A model generated the notes under the pieces. It saw only the letters and a list, made by a program, of their open reading frames with translations, was not told where the DNA came from and made no database searches. From assembly GCF_008312835.1 (NCBI RefSeq), contig NZ_VSKS01000020.1, forward strand, positions 92,794 to 156,793: a stretch of DNA of 64,000 nt. The letters run 5' to 3'. The position numbers were made by a program, and so were the translations under genes. Below, piece after piece: positions 1 through 8,435 of the stretch (position 1 is the first letter of the stretch; every line of letters begins with the position of its first letter). The stretch comes from Streptomyces marokkonensis (GTDB taxonomy: Bacteria > Actinomycetota > Actinomycetes > Streptomycetales > Streptomycetaceae).

Positions 1-1
1 G

Positions 2-109
2 GACGGCACGGAGGCGGTCTGCGGCACCCATGAGGAGGTGCTGGACCGGTCGCCGCTCTACCGTGACCTGACGGGTCACTGGAACGGCGGCCCGGCCCGG
101 GAGTCCTGA
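2..109 (+). CDS. ABC transporter ATP-binding protein, C-terminal end (partial)
   Basis: Only the last 35 codons lie in the window. The tail contains GTHEEVLDRSPLYRDL, the segment that follows the H-loop and D-loop in exporter-type ABC ATPases (MsbA/MDR-like permease-ATPase fusions), where 'GTHEELL..SPLYR.L' is nearly invariant. The protein is therefore probably a membrane-embedded ABC exporter half-transporter or its nucleotide-binding subunit. Nothing can be said about its substrate. It ends in TGA and converges on the response regulator gene with 42 bp between the stops. The family assignment rests on this short C-terminal signature alone. Confidence 0.7.
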   Translation, partial: DGTEAVCGTHEEVLDRSPLYRDLTGHWNGGPARES

Positions 110-151
110 CCGCGGCCGGCCGGGCCGCACTGAGAGGTCACCGCACGCCGG

Positions 152-748
152 TCACGTCCATCCGGCGCTCTGGACGATGCGTATCGCGTCGACCCGGTTG
201 CGGGCGCCCACCTTCCGGATCGCGGTGGCCATGTAATTGCGGACGGTCCCCCGGGACAGGTGCAGGCGGGCCGCTATCTCGGCCATCGGCGCCCCCTGGG
301 AGGCGAGGGACAGCACGCTCAGTTCCCGGGTGGTCAGCGGCATCTCCGCTCCCTCCAACAGGGCGACGGTGAGCGTCTCGTCGAGGAAGCGCTCTCCCTT
401 GGCGACCGCGTGCACCGCCGTGATCAGCCGGCGCGCCGGGGCGTTCTTGTCGACCAGCCCGCGAGCACCGCCGTCGAACGCCCTGCGGAGGACCCCCGGC
501 CGCTTGGCGCTCGTCAGAACGACGAGCCGGTCCCCGTGCCGCGCCTGGAAGGGGGCGTCGTGCGCCTGCCCCGGGCCCTGCAGGCAGTCGCCGTCCACGA
601 CCCAGACGTCCGTCGGCAGCACCTCGGGATCCGGCAGGCCGGCGCCGGGTGACATGGAGGAGACCTCCAGCGCGACATCGGATCTCAGCAGTTCCACCAA
701 TGCCGACCGCAGCAGTTCCTCATCGTGCACCACGACTGTACGGACCAT
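152..748 (-). CDS. LuxR/NarL-type response regulator
   Basis: This protein of about 198 residues has a receiver-like N-terminal half and a LuxR-type HTH at the C-terminus (LTTRELSVLSLASQG, then HLSRGTVRNYMATAIRKVGA, about residues 138-190). The receiver keeps the early acidic pair (HDEELLRSAL), a central VVDGD where the phosphoacceptor Asp should be, and LTSAK for the conserved Thr/Ser and Lys. It should thus be a two-component transcription factor. No sensor kinase lies beside it in the window, so it is either an orphan or its partner is elsewhere. I chose the ATG preceded by AGAGG at 7 nt over a GTG nine bases upstream. The upstream 600 bp contain no other gene. Targets are unknown. Confidence 0.85.
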   Translation of the reverse strand: MVRTVVVHDEELLRSALVELLRSDVALEVSSMSPGAGLPDPEVLPTDVWVVDGDCLQGPGQAHDAPFQARHGDRLVVLTSAKRPGVLRRAFDGGARGLVDKNAPARRLITAVHAVAKGERFLDETLTVALLEGAEMPLTTRELSVLSLASQGAPMAEIAARLHLSRGTVRNYMATAIRKVGARNRVDAIRIVQSAGWT

Positions 749-1264
749 CTCCCCCACCTCTTGTCAGCGGCCGCGCCCCGGGGCAGCCGGCCTCCCACTC
801 CTTGGAGCCACGGGCCATGTGCCCTGATCCGTCCCGCGGGAACACGCGCGTACGCACGTGCGAACCGCACCGGACGCAATCCGCCGCCTCCGGCACCCCT
901 CACAGGGCGGGACGGCCGCGTCCGCCCGGCCGAAAACGGCGTAGTCGCACACCCTCCGGCGGGCGGCGCCCGCCCACGCGGAACGCGGCAGCCGGCCGTC
1001 GCACCCGCGACGGCGGCTCCAGACCCTGGCCACGGCCGCATACGGTCGGCCGATACCGCCGTACCCCGCGGAACCGGACGTTCGGGTGACGCTTTCTCCC
1101 CGTCCGGGAGTACGGCTGGAAACGGTCAGTGTGCAATCTGGCGTGATTCCCACGGCCCGCCGGCCGGGCCGCGCCACCCGGGACCGTCCGGTCCAGGGCA
1201 GGGACGGCCGCGCCGCGAGCCGCGCCCCCAGGCCCAGCTCATCGGTGCGCGCGGGTACCGACTC
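749..1264. other. Intergenic region without a recognisable gene
   Basis: This stretch separates the divergent response regulator and TetR genes. All six frames hold only arginine- and proline-rich open frames typical of GC-rich noncoding DNA, and none has a ribosome binding site or recognisable domain. Promoters for both flanking genes must lie here or in the adjacent repeat array. I see no RNA gene. Confidence 0.5.
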
Positions 1265-1344
1265 TCATCGATACGGGACCGTACCGATACGACAGTGTTC
1301 CGATACGTCGGCGTACCGGTACACTGGCGTATCGATAGACGTGG
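1265..1344 (+). repeat. Five tandem 16-bp units: probable TetR autoregulatory operator array
   Basis: Read in 16-base steps the sequence is TCATCGATACGGGACC, GTACCGATACGACAGT, GTTCCGATACGTCGGC, GTACCGGTACACTGGC, GTATCGATAGACGTGG. CGATACG occurs exactly at 1269, 1285 and 1301. Each unit also contributes one half of an overlapping inverted repeat of the form CGATACG-N4-CGTA(C/T)CG, as at 1269/1280, 1301/1312 and 1317/1328. The outermost ATCGATACG (1267) and CGTATCGAT (1328) are exact reverse complements. The array ends about 30 bp before the TetR start codon, overlapping where its promoter should be. It is best read as cooperative binding sites for that TetR dimer; the binding itself is inferred. 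Confidence 0.7.
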
Positions 1345-1374
1345 GACACACTCCAGGGGCAAGGAGCCGAGCCG

Positions 1375-1989
1375 ATGACGTCGCAGGACGCGGACCGACC
1401 GGGGCCGGCCGGGACCTCGCGCCGCTCCAAGATCACGCCGGAGCGTGAGCGGGAGTTCTTCGACGCGGTGCTGGACCGGATCCGCGAGTGCGGCTACGAC
1501 GCCGTGAGCATGGAGGGCATCGCCGCCAGCACACGGTGCAGCAAGTCGACGCTCTACCGGCAGTGGCGGACCAAGCCCCAGTTCGTCGCCGCCGCCCTGC
1601 GGTCCAGCCGGCAGGCGCGGTTCGCCGGCATCGACACCGGCACCCTGGCCGGGGACCTGCGCGAGGCGGCGCGGTGCGCGGGGGAGTGGTCACCGAAGGA
1701 CACCCAGCTGCTCCAGGCGCTCGGCCACGCGGTGCTGCAGGACCAGGAACTCGCCAAGGCGCTGCGCGAGGCGCTGGTCGACCCGGAGCTCGCGGCGCTG
1801 AGGGAGATCCTGCGGCGCGGGATCGAGCGCGGGGAGGTCGACGCCGGCAATCCGGCGCTGGACTACATCCCGGCGCAGATCTTCGGAGTGCTGCGGGTGC
1901 GCCCGATGCTGGAGGGGCGCCACGCGGACCCGGACTATCTGCTGCGGTTCGTGGAGGCCGCCGTACTGCCCGCACTCGGCCTCGACTGA
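1375..1989 (+). CDS. TetR/AcrR-family transcriptional regulator
   Basis: The protein has 204 residues, a normal TetR length. The N-terminal DNA-binding domain is clear: FFDAVLDRIRECGYDAVSMEGIA followed by the recognition helix region CSKSTLYRQWRTKPQFVAAAL (about residues 28-72). The C-terminal ligand domain (ALREALVDPELAALREILRRG, then YIPAQIFGVLRVRPML) resembles the TetR_C family common in actinobacterial efflux regulators. The ATG follows AAGGAG at 8 nt. The gene is preceded immediately by the 16-bp periodic repeat array, so autorepression is likely. No efflux pump lies next to it in the window apart from the truncated ABC transporter more than 1.2 kb upstream. Ligand and regulon are unknown. 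Confidence 0.93.
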   Translation: MTSQDADRPGPAGTSRRSKITPEREREFFDAVLDRIRECGYDAVSMEGIAASTRCSKSTLYRQWRTKPQFVAAALRSSRQARFAGIDTGTLAGDLREAARCAGEWSPKDTQLLQALGHAVLQDQELAKALREALVDPELAALREILRRGIERGEVDAGNPALDYIPAQIFGVLRVRPMLEGRHADPDYLLRFVEAAVLPALGLD

Positions 1990-2128
1990 GACCCAGGCCG
2001 CCGTTCCCGGGCCGACCGGGCGGTGACCTGACGCGCCGCACCGTGGGGACGGGGGCGGCGCCCACCCCGGCCGGGTGGGACACCTCTTGAGCGGAGGGGT
2101 GGCCCACCCGGCCGTCGTACGCGGGGTG

Positions 2129-3085
2129 TCAGACGTCCTGCCCGTTGCCGCCGCCGCCCGACGCCACCTCGATGCCCTCGGTGATCTCGTCGAGGACGGA
2201 CTGGGTCTGGTCGGTGTCGACCCCGAAACGGACCACGACGATCCGCTTCGGCTGCGCGGGGGACGGGAGGGCGAGCGACTGCACGTACCCGTCCGAACCC
2301 TTGCTGGTGACCGCCTTCCAGCGCACCAGGTAGCCCTTCTGCCCGGCCACGGTCACCGCCCTGGACGCGAGCACGTCGTGCGAGGTGATCTTCCCGTAGG
2401 AGTCACCGCCGTAGCTCTGCTCCGCGTTGGCGGCGATGTCCGCCTTGGCCACCTCCTCGGCGGTCGAGCCCCGGATGCCGAGCGCCAGGGCGGGCGCCGA
2501 GTACGCCCCGCCCTTGGTGCAGCTCTTGGACGTGTCGCCGGGGCAGTCGTACTCGTCCTTCGACGTCACCGCGGCGCCCGACCGGAGCTCCTGGCCGTAC
2601 CAGCCGTCCGGGACGGGCAGGCTGATCCCGCTCAGCGCGTCGGTCACCGACCCGCTCTCGACCCGCGGCGCCTCGGAACCGTCGGGTCCCGGTTCCCCGC
2701 CCCCGGAACCACCGGAGCCGTCGTCCGGCCGGCCGTCCCGCCCGCCCGGTCCCTGCGAGGTCGTGGAGCCCCCGCCTCCGCCGTCGTCCGTCAGCGCGTA
2801 CACACCGACACCGATGCTCGCCAGGACGGCGACGGCCACCGCGACGGCTATGCCGTTGCGCACACGGTGCCCGCGTCCGGGCGGCGGCGGAACGGGATGC
2901 ACGGGGTAGGCCGGATACGCCGGCCCGGCCGAGGTGCCCGGTGCCGGCGGCCCCCAGGCGGCGGCCGTCCCCGCCGGCCGGACCTGGTCCGTCCAGGCCG
3001 CGCCGTCCCACCAGCGCTCGGTGGCCGGTCCGTCATTCGTCTGCCCGGGGTCGGGGTACCACCCGGGAGGAGTCACCTGCGTCAT
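2129..3085 (-). CDS. DUF2510 domain membrane-anchored protein
   Basis: The 318-residue protein starts with the DUF2510 signature (PPGWYPDPG at residues 6-14, then RWWDGAAWTDQVRPAG), a short actinobacterial domain usually found at the cytoplasmic end of membrane proteins. A proline-rich linker, one transmembrane segment (about 78-98, IAVAVAVAVLASIGVGVYAL) and a glycine/serine-rich stalk follow. The remaining 190 residues form an extracytoplasmic domain with a cysteine pair (CPGDTSKSCTKGG). The function of that domain is not known to me. The longer open frame upstream was rejected because this ATG has a TACGGT hexamer six bases before it, as expected of a leaderless start. The gene is divergent from the large ATPase gene. 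Confidence 0.85.
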   Translation of the reverse strand: MTQVTPPGWYPDPGQTNDGPATERWWDGAAWTDQVRPAGTAAAWGPPAPGTSAGPAYPAYPVHPVPPPPGRGHRVRNGIAVAVAVAVLASIGVGVYALTDDGGGGGSTTSQGPGGRDGRPDDGSGGSGGGEPGPDGSEAPRVESGSVTDALSGISLPVPDGWYGQELRSGAAVTSKDEYDCPGDTSKSCTKGGAYSAPALALGIRGSTAEEVAKADIAANAEQSYGGDSYGKITSHDVLASRAVTVAGQKGYLVRWKAVTSKGSDGYVQSLALPSPAQPKRIVVVRFGVDTDQTQSVLDEITEGIEVASGGGGNGQDV

Positions 3086-3091
3086 GCCCCC

Positions 3092-3097
3092 ACCGTA
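3092..3097 (-). promoter_or_regulatory. -10 hexamer TACGGT for a leaderless transcript
   Basis: TACGGT on the minus strand lies six bases before the ATG of the DUF2510 gene, and no Shine-Dalgarno sequence is present. This spacing places the transcription start at or next to the A of the start codon. The -35 region is weak. Confidence 0.5.
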
Positions 3098-3347
3098 TGA
3101 GGCAACGGTGAAAGCCGTATGAGAGAGCCCCGCCGACCCGCGCCCACGCCCGGTACGCCCCGCGCAACCCGGCCCCACTTGACGGCAGTTGACCATCGGT
3201 CCCCCTGGTGGGAGGCGGCTCGCGTCGACCGGGGTGTCCGGTGTCACTCGTCACGGCAACACGTGCGCCGAGCGGGCACCGCCCGGACGGGAGGAGGACT
3301 ACGCTCGACACCGGTACGTCATTCGGGCGACTCGGGGAGGTAGCGGG

Positions 3348-6035
3348 ATGACGGAGGTACGGCCCCCGGCCGCTTCCTCGGCTTCCCTGTGGGAGCGCGA
3401 CGAGGAAGTCGCCGCCATCAAGGATGCCGTCGACATCCTGTGCGCCGACCGCTCCTCGCCGGGCAGGCTGCTGGTGCTCCGGGGCGAGGCGGGGCTCGGC
3501 AAGACCGCGCTGCTTGCGGAGACCCGGCGCATCGCGGAACAGCGCGGCTGCACCGTCTGGTCGGCCCGCGGCGGCGAGACCCTGCGCTCCGTCCCCTTCA
3601 ACGTCGTACGCCAACTCCTCCAGCCCGCCCTGGTGCCGATGCTGCCGGAGGAGGCACGCGAGTACCTCGGCGACTGGTACGACATCGCCGGCCCGGCCCT
3701 CGGCATAGCGGACCCCGGCGACCGGCACGCCGACCCGCAGGGCGTGTGCGAGGGCCTGGTCGCCGCCGTACGCCGGCTGGCCCGCCGGGACTGGCCGTTG
3801 GTCCTGCTGATCGACGACGCCCACTGGGCCGACCAGGAGACCCTGTACTGGCTGGCCGCGTTCGCCGAGCGCCTGGCCGACCTGTCCGTCCTCGTCGTGG
3901 TCGCCCGCCGGCCCGGCGAGATCTCCGGGACCGGAGCCCGGTACCTGGACGCCGTGGACGCCGCGGCAGACCGTGCCGTCACCACCCTCAGCGCCCTGAC
4001 CCCGGACGCCGCCGCCGGACTCACCCGCGCCACCCTGGGGGAGAACGCCGACGCCGCGTTCTGCCGCGAGGTGTGGGCCGTCACCGCCGGCAACCCCTAC
4101 GAGACCGTCGAGCTCCTCGCCAAGGTCCAGGACAGCGAGCTCGAACCCGTCGAGGCCCACGCCGGTGAACTGCGCGACCTCAACCGCTCCGCCCGCGGCG
4201 GCGGCCTCGTCGCCCGGCTGGAACAACTCGGCATAGACGCCACCCGGTTCGCCTGGGCCGCCGCCATCCTCGGCGACGACATCACCGTCGACCTCGTGGC
4301 CCGGCTGGCCACCCTCAGCCATGACGAGGCCGCCCGCTGCGCCGAACGTCTGCGCAGCGCCCGCATCCTCACCGTGCCCGACCCGGCCACCACGGGTGGC
4401 ACCGGATCCGCCGACCTCGAGTTCGTGCACCCCCTGATAGCCACGGCCGTCTACAACTCCATCCCCGACGCCCTGCGCCGTGCCATGCACGGCATCGCGG
4501 CCCGGATCGTCACCGACTCCGGACGCGGCGCCGCGTCCGCCGCCCGCCACCTCCTCGAGGTCCACGCGGACGACGACGAGGAACTCGTCTGGCAACTGCG
4601 CGAGGCCGCCCGCGAACACCTCGCCGTCGGCGCCCCCGACGCCGCCCGCCGCTGTCTGGAACGCGCCCTCGAGGAGCCGCCCCGCCCCGAGGTCCACGCC
4701 CACGTGCTGTACGAACTGGGCTGCGCCACCTTCCTCACCGCTCCCGCCCGCACCATCGGCCATCTGCGGACCGCGCTCGGCATGCCCGGCCTCGACGGCG
4801 ACCGCCGGGTGGACGCCGTGATCCGGCTGTCCCAGGCCCTGCTGCACAACGACCAGATGGAAGAGGCCGTCCGCACCGTCGAGGCGGAGGCCGCCCGGCT
4901 CGAACCCGGCCCCGCCCAACTGCGCCTCCAGGCAGTGCAGTTCATGTGGGAGGGCATCCACACCGGCGAGACCGTCACACCCGGCCGCTCCGAGCGCCTC
5001 GCCCGGCTCGCCGCCACCTGCACCGGTCGTGACAACTCCGAACGGGCGCTGCTCATCCTGCGCGGCTTCGACGCCATGATGCGCGGCGAGAACGCCGAGG
5101 AGATCGTCGAGGTCTGCGACCGCGCCCTCGTCAACGGCCGCCTCGCACCGGGGCTCGGCTGGACCGATTCCGAGTGGGGCGTCGAACTCCTGCTGATGCT
5201 GGCGAGTTCCTACGCCTACACCGACCGCCTCGACCGCGCCGAGAGCCTCTACAGCGAAGCCCTGCACGCCTACGACACGGCGGGCTGGAGCGGTGGCCAC
5301 CTGGCCCTTGCGCACGCCTACGTCGGTCTGGCGCACCGCAGGCGGGGCAGGCTGGAGGCGGCGGAGGCCTCACTGCGCGAGTCCCTGCGCCTCGCCGAGC
5401 GTGTCGGCCGCGGACTGCCCCTGTACTGGACGGCCACCTGCAACCTCGTCGACACCCTGCTGGCCCGCGGCCATGTCGACGAGGCCTGGGCGATGGCGGA
5501 ACGGCACGGCTTCACACCGCCCTACCCGTCCACCATCGTGCTGCCCGACCCGCGCTCCGTACGCGGCCGTCTGCTGCTCGCAGTGGGCCGCACCAAGGAC
5601 GGCATCAACGAACTGGAGGCGGCGGAGAAGGCGGCGGCCGCCCGCGGCCACCACAACCCGGTGCACGTCTTCGGGGCCGGCGACCTCGCCCGCGCGCTCG
5701 CCACCGAGGACCCCGCCCGCGCCGCGCGGCTGGCCGTCGACATCCGCCGGCACGCCGAACGCCTCGGCACGGACACCGCCATAGGAGAGGCCCTGCGGGT
5801 CGCCGCCGCCCTGGAGACCGGCCAGCGCGCGGTTCGCCTCGCCGCCCAGGCGGTCACCTATCTGGAGTCCTCGCCCTGCCAGTACGAACACGCCGCGGCC
5901 CGCGTCGAGTACGGCATCCTCGCCCGCTCCGTCCCCGACCTCGAACGCGGCCTGGCACTGGCACGCTCCTGCGGAGCGGACGGCCTGGTGCGGCGGGCCC
6001 GGGCGGAGCTGGAGACGGGCGCGGGCCTGAGGTAG
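3348..6035 (+). CDS. Large LuxR-like (LAL-type) ATPase lacking the HTH domain
   Basis: The protein has 895 residues. The N-terminus is an AAA/STAND-type ATPase: Walker A GEAGLGKT at residues 46-53 and Walker B LVLLIDDAHW at 151-160, followed by a winged-helix-like region (LEFVHPLIATAVYNSIP). The rest is a long helical, TPR-like array of the kind that ends LAL regulators of the MalT class. Those regulators normally finish with a LuxR HTH of about 60 residues. Here the protein ends in LARSCGADGLVRRARAELETGAG with no HTH, so it cannot bind DNA the usual way. It may be a signalling ATPase or an evolutionary derivative. The start ATG follows GGGGAGG. It is divergent from the DUF2510 gene. Confidence 0.88.
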   Translation: MTEVRPPAASSASLWERDEEVAAIKDAVDILCADRSSPGRLLVLRGEAGLGKTALLAETRRIAEQRGCTVWSARGGETLRSVPFNVVRQLLQPALVPMLPEEAREYLGDWYDIAGPALGIADPGDRHADPQGVCEGLVAAVRRLARRDWPLVLLIDDAHWADQETLYWLAAFAERLADLSVLVVVARRPGEISGTGARYLDAVDAAADRAVTTLSALTPDAAAGLTRATLGENADAAFCREVWAVTAGNPYETVELLAKVQDSELEPVEAHAGELRDLNRSARGGGLVARLEQLGIDATRFAWAAAILGDDITVDLVARLATLSHDEAARCAERLRSARILTVPDPATTGGTGSADLEFVHPLIATAVYNSIPDALRRAMHGIAARIVTDSGRGAASAARHLLEVHADDDEELVWQLREAAREHLAVGAPDAARRCLERALEEPPRPEVHAHVLYELGCATFLTAPARTIGHLRTALGMPGLDGDRRVDAVIRLSQALLHNDQMEEAVRTVEAEAARLEPGPAQLRLQAVQFMWEGIHTGETVTPGRSERLARLAATCTGRDNSERALLILRGFDAMMRGENAEEIVEVCDRALVNGRLAPGLGWTDSEWGVELLLMLASSYAYTDRLDRAESLYSEALHAYDTAGWSGGHLALAHAYVGLAHRRRGRLEAAEASLRESLRLAERVGRGLPLYWTATCNLVDTLLARGHVDEAWAMAERHGFTPPYPSTIVLPDPRSVRGRLLLAVGRTKDGINELEAAEKAAAARGHHNPVHVFGAGDLARALATEDPARAARLAVDIRRHAERLGTDTAIGEALRVAAALETGQRAVRLAAQAVTYLESSPCQYEHAAARVEYGILARSVPDLERGLALARSCGADGLVRRARAELETGAGLR

Positions 6036-6049
6036 CCCGGCCGGTTCGC

Positions 6050-7045
6050 TCAGGGCGCCTTCGCGTACACCACCCACACCTGGCCGCGCGCGAAGTTCAG
6101 CCGCTCGCCGGAGCCGGTGGTGAACGAGGTGCCGTCCTCGTCGGCCGGACGGTCCCAGTTCGCCTCGTACGCGCGACCGTCGCGCAGCACGGTGGCCTTC
6201 CCGGACCCCACGGTCTCGGTGTACGGGGTGTTGTTGCCGAGGAAGTCGCGGAAGTCGGAAGGACGCACGGTCACGTACTGCACGACGACCGTCGCGGGCG
6301 CCAGCCGGTCGCCGTCCGTGGTGAGCGCCGGGGCGCCGTCCATCGAGACCAGCCAGCGGTCCCGGTCGCCGGACCAGGTGAAGGTGAAGCGGGCCGCCGG
6401 GTAGCGCACCGTGAGCTCCTTCTCGGGCTCCCCATCGGCGGGAGGCCCGCCGAAGCGGAAACCCGTGGTCAGGGCGGCCTCGCCGGGCGGGGCGTCCATC
6501 AGCCGCTGCGGGCGCAGATACAGATTGTGGGGAGCGGGCCGGCCGGCGCCCCGGGTGTAGGCGCCGGGCTCCGACCCGGGTGTCACCGCCTCCAGCGGTG
6601 CCCGCTCGATCAGCGGCATCAGCTTGCTCTGCGCCCCCGAGAAGGCCAGCAGCGGCCGGTCGAACTGGCGCAGCAGCTCCAGGTCCGACTCCCGGGCACT
6701 GCGCACCGGCCCGACGGACTCCGGCAGCTCGGTGGCGTACAGGGCGATCAGCCTGCTGGTCCCGCCCTCGACCTGTTCGGCGTACACCACGTCGGCGGCG
6801 TCCAGGCCGGTATGGGGCCGGGCTGCGGGGGCGTTGTCGATCTTCACGGCGAGCAGCGGCGGACCGTTCCGCTCGCCGGGTCCGGTCGGCGACTCGCTGG
6901 GCGAGCCCCGCCCGTCGTCGCGCGAACCGTCCGACGTCGTGCAGCCCGCGGCCGTCCCGGCCGTCAGCACGGCGGCGAGAAGTATCCCCGCCGCCCCCGT
7001 GACGCGCCGTCGGCGCGTTCCTCGTTCCGTGCCCACCGTTGTCAC
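6050..7045 (-). CDS. DUF3048 domain lipoprotein
   Basis: A 331-residue predicted lipoprotein. A basic N-terminus (RGTRRRR) is followed by a hydrophobic stretch and a lipobox LTAGTAAGC with the lipidated Cys at residue 35. The mature part shows DUF3048 features: LLAVKIDNAPAARPHTGLDAADVVYAEQVEGG, then PVGPVRSARESDLELLRQF, RPAPHNLYL, and a C-terminal beta-rich segment ending in FARGQVWVVYAKAP. DUF3048 proteins (YerB of Bacillus is one) are extracytoplasmic and poorly understood. I make no functional claim beyond membrane anchoring. The gene converges on the ATPase gene with 14 bp between the stops. Confidence 0.92.
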   Translation of the reverse strand: MTTVGTERGTRRRRVTGAAGILLAAVLTAGTAAGCTTSDGSRDDGRGSPSESPTGPGERNGPPLLAVKIDNAPAARPHTGLDAADVVYAEQVEGGTSRLIALYATELPESVGPVRSARESDLELLRQFDRPLLAFSGAQSKLMPLIERAPLEAVTPGSEPGAYTRGAGRPAPHNLYLRPQRLMDAPPGEAALTTGFRFGGPPADGEPEKELTVRYPAARFTFTWSGDRDRWLVSMDGAPALTTDGDRLAPATVVVQYVTVRPSDFRDFLGNNTPYTETVGSGKATVLRDGRAYEANWDRPADEDGTSFTTGSGERLNFARGQVWVVYAKAP

Positions 7046-7243
7046 CGCGCCTGCCTCAGATCATCCGTTGTCTCGATTGTGCGCTTATCTGATCGTCACT
7101 GGCCATAGCCGACCGCAGGCGGTCCCGCGCGGCGGCTTCCGCCGAACGGCTCAGCGACTCGCGGTTCGGCAGGCGGCCGCTCGGGTACCCGGACGCCCAC
7201 CGCACGAGCGACAGACCGGCCACGACGGAGGGAGCGGGCGGCG

Positions 7244-8434
7244 ATGAGGGCACTGACCTGGCAGGGAAAGCGGGACGTACGGGTGGAGAACGTGCCCGAC
7301 CCACGGATCGAGGAGCCGACGGACGCGGTCATCCGCGTCACCTCCAGCGGGCTGTGCGGGTCCGACCTGCACCTGTACGAGGTGCTCACCCCGTTCATGA
7401 CCCCGGGCGACATCCTCGGCCACGAGCCGATGGGGATCGTCGAGGAGGTCGGCGCGGCGGTGCCCGACCTCCAGGTGGGCGACCGGGTCGTGGTGCCGTT
7501 CCAGATCGCCTGCGGCAACTGCTGGATGTGCCTGACCGGACTGCCCACCCAGTGCGAGACCACCCAGGTCAGCGCCGAGGGCATGGGCGCGGCCCTGTTC
7601 GGCTACACCCGGCTGTACGGCGCGGTGCCGGGCGCCCAGGCCGAGTACCTGCGGGTCCCGCAGGCCCAGTACGGCCCGATCAAGGTCCCCGAGGGGCCCT
7701 CCGACGACCGGTTCCTCTACCTCTCCGACGTACTGCCCACCGCCTGGCAGGCGGTCGCCTACGCCGGAGTCCCCAAGGGCGGCAGTGTCGCCGTGCTCGG
7801 GCTCGGCCCCATCGGCGACATGGCCTGCCGGGTCGCGCAGGTACAGGGCGCCGGACGGGTGTTCGGCGTGGACCTCGTCCCCGAGCGGCTGCGCCGGGCG
7901 AAGGAACGCGGCGTGGAGACCTTCGACCTGCGTTCCTTCGACGACGAGAAGGAACTCGTCACCGCCATCCGCGACCAGACCGACGGCCGCGGCCCCGACG
8001 CCGTGATCGACGCCGTCGGCACCGAGGCGCACGGCAGCGCGGCGGCCCGCATGGTGCAGAACGCGTCCGCGCTGCTGCCCCGCAAACTCAGCGGCCCGAT
8101 GGCGGAACGCTTCAGCGTCGACCGGCTCGCCGCCCTCCACACGGCCATCGAGCTGGTGCGCCGCGGCGGCACCATCTCGATCAGCGGCGTCTACGGCGGC
8201 ATGGCCGACCCGCTGCCCATGCTCACCCTGTTCGACAAGCAGATCCAGATGCGCATGGGACAGGCCAACGTACGCCGCTGGAGCGACGAGATCATCCCCT
8301 ACCTCACCGACGAGGACCCCCTCGGCGTCGACGACTTCGCCACCCACCGCGTGCCGCTCAGCGAGGCACCGCACGCCTACGACATGTTCCAGAAGAAGCA
8401 GGACGGCGCGGTCAAGGTGGTGTTCCGGCCCTGA
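7244..8434 (+). CDS. Zinc-dependent alcohol/formaldehyde dehydrogenase-like oxidoreductase
   Basis: A 396-residue medium-chain dehydrogenase. The catalytic zinc site is seen as Cys38 (GLCGSDLH) with His60-Glu61 (GHEP), and the structural zinc site as Cys90, Cys93, Cys96 and Cys104. The Rossmann motif VLGLGPIGDMACRVA sits near residue 185. The length and the long insertion before the cofactor domain place it in the FDH-like subgroup (glutathione-dependent or glutathione-independent formaldehyde dehydrogenase relatives) rather than simple ADHs. It should oxidise an alcohol or aldehyde adduct with NAD; the substrate is unknown. GGAGGGA precedes the ATG. It converges on the DNA ligase gene with a single base between the stops. 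Confidence 0.9.
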   Translation: MRALTWQGKRDVRVENVPDPRIEEPTDAVIRVTSSGLCGSDLHLYEVLTPFMTPGDILGHEPMGIVEEVGAAVPDLQVGDRVVVPFQIACGNCWMCLTGLPTQCETTQVSAEGMGAALFGYTRLYGAVPGAQAEYLRVPQAQYGPIKVPEGPSDDRFLYLSDVLPTAWQAVAYAGVPKGGSVAVLGLGPIGDMACRVAQVQGAGRVFGVDLVPERLRRAKERGVETFDLRSFDDEKELVTAIRDQTDGRGPDAVIDAVGTEAHGSAAARMVQNASALLPRKLSGPMAERFSVDRLAALHTAIELVRRGGTISISGVYGGMADPLPMLTLFDKQIQMRMGQANVRRWSDEIIPYLTDEDPLGVDDFATHRVPLSEAPHAYDMFQKKQDGAVKVVFRP

Positions 8435-8435
8435 C

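Noticed and set aside
3033-5336. A 767-codon open frame on the minus strand opposite the large ATPase
   Set aside because: It is a shadow of the GC-rich plus-strand gene, with Gly/Gln/Val-rich low-complexity translation and no recognisable domain.
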